Positions 61,459 to 64,000 of a stretch of DNA of 64,000 bases are shown here, in pieces (position 1 is the stretch's first letter; each line of letters opens with the position of its first letter). This DNA is from an uncultured Rhodospirillales bacterium. Lineage in GTDB: Bacteria > Pseudomonadota > Alphaproteobacteria > RF32 > CAG-239. The stretch lies in the NCBI GenBank assembly GCA_902761715.1, contig CACWLK010000013.1, positions 1 through 64,000 of the forward strand, written 5' to 3'. Below the pieces are notes generated by a model. That model worked only from the letters and a program-made list of their open reading frames with translations. It had not been told where the DNA came from and made no database searches. Both the position numbers and the translations under genes were made by a program.

Positions 61459-64000
61459 TATTTATTTCCTCAAATTGCTTTGCACCTATTTTGTAGTAGC
61501 ATTTTTGAACAACTTTTTCAAAACGCTGCAAATGTCCGTCGCCAGAATTTTCTATATTGCCATACTTTACATATATATTTCCGTCATGCTTAAAAAATTC
61601 AATGCCAACCCGAACATCATTTTCAGCAAATACTTTCAAATCCATAATCTTCGAGCCCTTCGGTTTTCCGACATAACGCTCCTCAAACTCTGTGCCTAAC
61701 AAATCTTTTGTCATCGTCAATGTTCTGTTCAGATTTGTATTATCATTAAAGCTCATCAACCTGCCAAAGCGCAAATTCCACAAACTTCCATAAGTCCAGG
61801 CTGTCTCATTTAAGGTCATATCAATAAAATCGGCTCGCACCATCCATACTTGGAATTCGTTCTTAAACCTGATGTATGCCGCACGTCCGCCACGACCGAT
61901 ATCAATATCATACTTACCCAAATAAAATTCTGCGTTCACTTCGTTGCCTGTAAACAGCTGAACTTTTACTCCCTCAGTCTCTTTGTTATCTGAAGTCATC
62001 AGACCGAAAGCGCTCAAATTTTCAATACGATTCGATTTCTTTTCATAATAAGTCATTTGTGCAATCGTCGTCAAAAGTCTGCGGATTCGCTCTTGATATA
62101 CTGCCAGACACGGCTCGCCGTCCAAAACCCATTCTCCGTCAACATCTTCAAAACTTAAAACTTTATCCTGCTGACTCAAAACCACCTTATCTACTTTGGC
62201 TAAATTACTATCTAAATCAACAAAAACTTTTTTATTTTCAAAGTTTGACCAATCACCTCGGTTAGCATAATACACCGAGATCAAACCGGCACTCATTGCC
62301 AATAGTGTAATACCACTCACAATCTTGAATTCACGGTTGATTGCCAGTCTGAAACGGCAACCTCGTTCTCCCTTATGCTTCAGCAAAGCACGCATTAACA
62401 ATACCGCCAATATAAGTAGCGGTACGGCCGCTATGTTTAGCAACTTAATTGCAAATGCACTTCTGTTCACGTCATCGTGCATATTTTGCCGGATAAATCG
62501 CAAATCATCAACCAGGGACTGTAGTTTTTGCCTTGTACCGGCAATCAACGCCAACTCATCAGGTGTAAAATTATCCCGTTCCTCAAAGTTTCTTTTTGCC
62601 GTAATTTCATTAAGGCTTTCTTTTGTTTGATAAATCTTATCAAAAATTTCGTGTTCCTTAATCTGAAAATCCAGCAAATTTTGTTTTCTGCGACTTTCCA
62701 AATCCTCAAATATTCTGCTTTTCGGACTGTGTCCGCGCAAATCTATAAGCGCCTCATCACCGCTCAAATAATCAAGCGAATTCAAAATAAAATTAGCGTT
62801 ATCATAGAGTGGAATAAAATAGTTGTTCTCGAGCAATGTTATACTTTTGCTCCAAAAAGAATCATAAGCAAAATCAGTGTCGGCAACCACTATAACTTCA
62901 AACGGAAACTTTTTATTTTTGCTCTTTAATAACGCTGCCAAAACCTTTAATTTATTAATCGGCTTAAATCTTCCCAACAAAACATCAGGACTGGTGCCGT
63001 CATAAACCACGTTTGACGACATAACGCCCGAGTTTTTTCCGCCTACAATCAACGGAATAAACTCGCTGTTATATCCGTCAGGAACCAATAGTGATGCCGA
63101 GGCAAACAATATTGATTGCAAATTTCGGGTAACCTTAAAATCAGGATTCATACAATTGTTGGGCAACGCAAACTGTACTACATCTTGTGTAAAAATCGGA
63201 TTCGTTGAATAATTTTTTGTGGCATCAACGGTTATTGAGTTTTCAAGATCAACAACCACCATCTCATCAAACATTCTAAAGCCCCAAAACTTTTCCAACC
63301 CGCTCAAATCAGACGGCGAAAACTCAATGTTTCTTGAAGAAAAAATTCTTTGTGCTTCAGCGGCTGTGTCCATCAACACCAGCGCCTTTCCACCGTGTTG
63401 AGAATACCTTTTAATTTCGTTTACCATCTCCGCACTGAGTTTTTGCGGATGTACCAACATTAAAACATCAACTTTAGGCAAATCATCCGGTGATTTTATT
63501 ACAATCACATTATAAAATCTTCTTATCTCATCAACTATATGCCATTGCGGAGAAACATAGCCGTAATCCTGTCCGGTTTCAAATATCGGCAACCCGCTGA
63601 TTAACCCTACAGTTTTTTTCTTATGCAGAAGCTCATATATTTTCTCAATTAAGTCCTGTTCCAAAAAGGACCGTCTCTCCGTCGGAAAATACGAAATCAC
63701 CTGTTTATTATCCGTAGCATCCGCAAAAACAAGTCCCATAAAACCGTTTTGGCTTATATCAATCATCGGTATTGGTTGCAGCTTATCGGCAATAGCCGCA
63801 TCTTCTTCTGCTGTCAGCGGCTCCGGATTATAAATTCTATAACTGAATTTGTCCGGCTCCAAGTTTTGAAATCTTTGCAACAGCAATCGAATTTTATCAT
63901 ACATATCTCTTATTTCCGGATTCCTCTGTCCCAATATCGGAGAATAATACAGTTTTGCCGTAATTTTTTCCGGAATAGAGCTTAAAACCGCCTTAGATGA
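61424..64000 (-). CDS. GldG-type ABC transporter auxiliary protein fused to DUF4340, 5' partial
   Basis: The reading frame is open to the window edge (858 residues visible); an internal TTG at 63934 is not a real start, because conserved GldG sequence (SIPEKITAKLYYSPILGQRN) continues upstream of it. The GldG_N/ABC_transp_aux domain spans roughly the first 480 visible residues (SQNGFMGLVFADATDNKQVI, TVGLISGLPIFETGQDYG, SQHGGKALVLMDTAAEAQRI). A coiled coil and membrane helix (AAVPLLILAVLLMRALL) follow, then a second helix (VSGITLLAMSAGLISVYYA) and a DUF4340 domain (DGEWVLDGEPCLAVYQERIRR and the beta-rich end). In most genomes these are two genes; here one frame joins them. The ABC permease and ATPase genes are expected just beyond the right edge. 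Confidence 0.85.
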   Translation of the reverse strand, partial: SSKAVLSSIPEKITAKLYYSPILGQRNPEIRDMYDKIRLLLQRFQNLEPDKFSYRIYNPEPLTAEEDAAIADKLQPIPMIDISQNGFMGLVFADATDNKQVISYFPTERRSFLEQDLIEKIYELLHKKKTVGLISGLPIFETGQDYGYVSPQWHIVDEIRRFYNVIVIKSPDDLPKVDVLMLVHPQKLSAEMVNEIKRYSQHGGKALVLMDTAAEAQRIFSSRNIEFSPSDLSGLEKFWGFRMFDEMVVVDLENSITVDATKNYSTNPIFTQDVVQFALPNNCMNPDFKVTRNLQSILFASASLLVPDGYNSEFIPLIVGGKNSGVMSSNVVYDGTSPDVLLGRFKPINKLKVLAALLKSKNKKFPFEVIVVADTDFAYDSFWSKSITLLENNYFIPLYDNANFILNSLDYLSGDEALIDLRGHSPKSRIFEDLESRRKQNLLDFQIKEHEIFDKIYQTKESLNEITAKRNFEERDNFTPDELALIAGTRQKLQSLVDDLRFIRQNMHDDVNRSAFAIKLLNIAAVPLLILAVLLMRALLKHKGERGCRFRLAINREFKIVSGITLLAMSAGLISVYYANRGDWSNFENKKVFVDLDSNLAKVDKVVLSQQDKVLSFEDVDGEWVLDGEPCLAVYQERIRRLLTTIAQMTYYEKKSNRIENLSAFGLMTSDNKETEGVKVQLFTGNEVNAEFYLGKYDIDIGRGGRAAYIRFKNEFQVWMVRADFIDMTLNETAWTYGSLWNLRFGRLMSFNDNTNLNRTLTMTKDLLGTEFEERYVGKPKGSKIMDLKVFAENDVRVGIEFFKHDGNIYVKYGNIENSGDGHLQRFEKVVQKCYYKIGAKQFEEINNVVKTSKKRER

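Overview
The window reads as a chromosome segment of an AT-rich, diderm alphaproteobacterium. The evidence is a GapR (DUF2312) gene, LptE, the rpmH-rnpA-yidD-yidC-engB block, an mreCD-mrdA-rodA block, and heat-shock genes of proteobacterial type. A complete trimeric electron-bifurcating-type [FeFe] hydrogenase, pyruvate kinase, a glycogen synthase and a small 2[4Fe-4S] ferredoxin suggest a fermentative, anaerobic life. Assignment to the uncultured gut alphaproteobacteria (RF32-like) is an inference from this gene mix; no 16S rRNA gene is present.

Layout. 1-3.5 kb: tRNA-Arg(CCG), rpmB, grpE and an oversized glgA. 3.6-7.5 kb: hydrogenase operon (NuoE-like, NuoF-like, HydA). 7.6-8.8 kb: tRNA-Gly(GCC) with a duplicated 3' end and terminator, then an AT-rich orphan membrane gene. 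8.8-13.6 kb (minus): leuS-lptE-holA-methyltransferase. 13.7-18.4 kb (plus): rsmB, a PanE-like protein, an unknown polytopic protein and a repeat (TPR-like) protein, then tRNA-Ser(CGA). 18.6-22.6 kb: LysR regulator, secreted GH24 lysozyme, groESL. 22.7-28.9 kb (minus): voltage-gated cation channel, prepilin peptidase, then murJ-DUF2333-nfu-Bax-like glucosaminidase-gloB. 29-34.6 kb: two poorly known proteins, a large Cys-rich repeat protein ending in a pseudo-protease domain, comM and a small lipoprotein. 34.8-39.2 kb: rpsF-rpsR-rplI, then rpmH-rnpA-yidD-yidC-engB. 39.3-41.9 kb: four tightly packed genes (HAD phosphatase, 80-aa helical protein, zeta-toxin-like kinase, histidine phosphatase). 41.9-42.4 kb: three copies of a tRNA-Arg-derived repeat next to tRNA-Arg(ACG). 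42.6-51.9 kb: lipoprotein, rodA-mrdA-mreD-mreC, htpG with a clear heat-shock promoter, ferredoxin, pyk. 52-56 kb: gapR, two half-size ChrA chromate transporters, pntAA-pntAB-pntB. 56-61.5 kb: two membrane metallopeptidase-like proteins, a TetR regulator with a visible operator, a periplasmic protein, a Mur ligase, an acidic protein and a cation-diffusion facilitator. 61.4 kb to the end: a GldG-DUF4340 fusion that runs off the window.

Envelope biogenesis dominates: lipid II flipping (MurJ), elongasome (RodA/PBP2/MreCD), peptidoglycan hydrolases (GH24, Bax-like), a Mur ligase, LPS assembly (LptE) and membrane-protein insertion (YidC/YidD). The most unusual features are the tRNA-3'-end-derived repeat elements at three tRNA loci, the zeta-kinase cassette with two phosphatase-fold neighbours, the Cys-repeat/pseudo-protease protein and the GldG-DUF4340 fusion.
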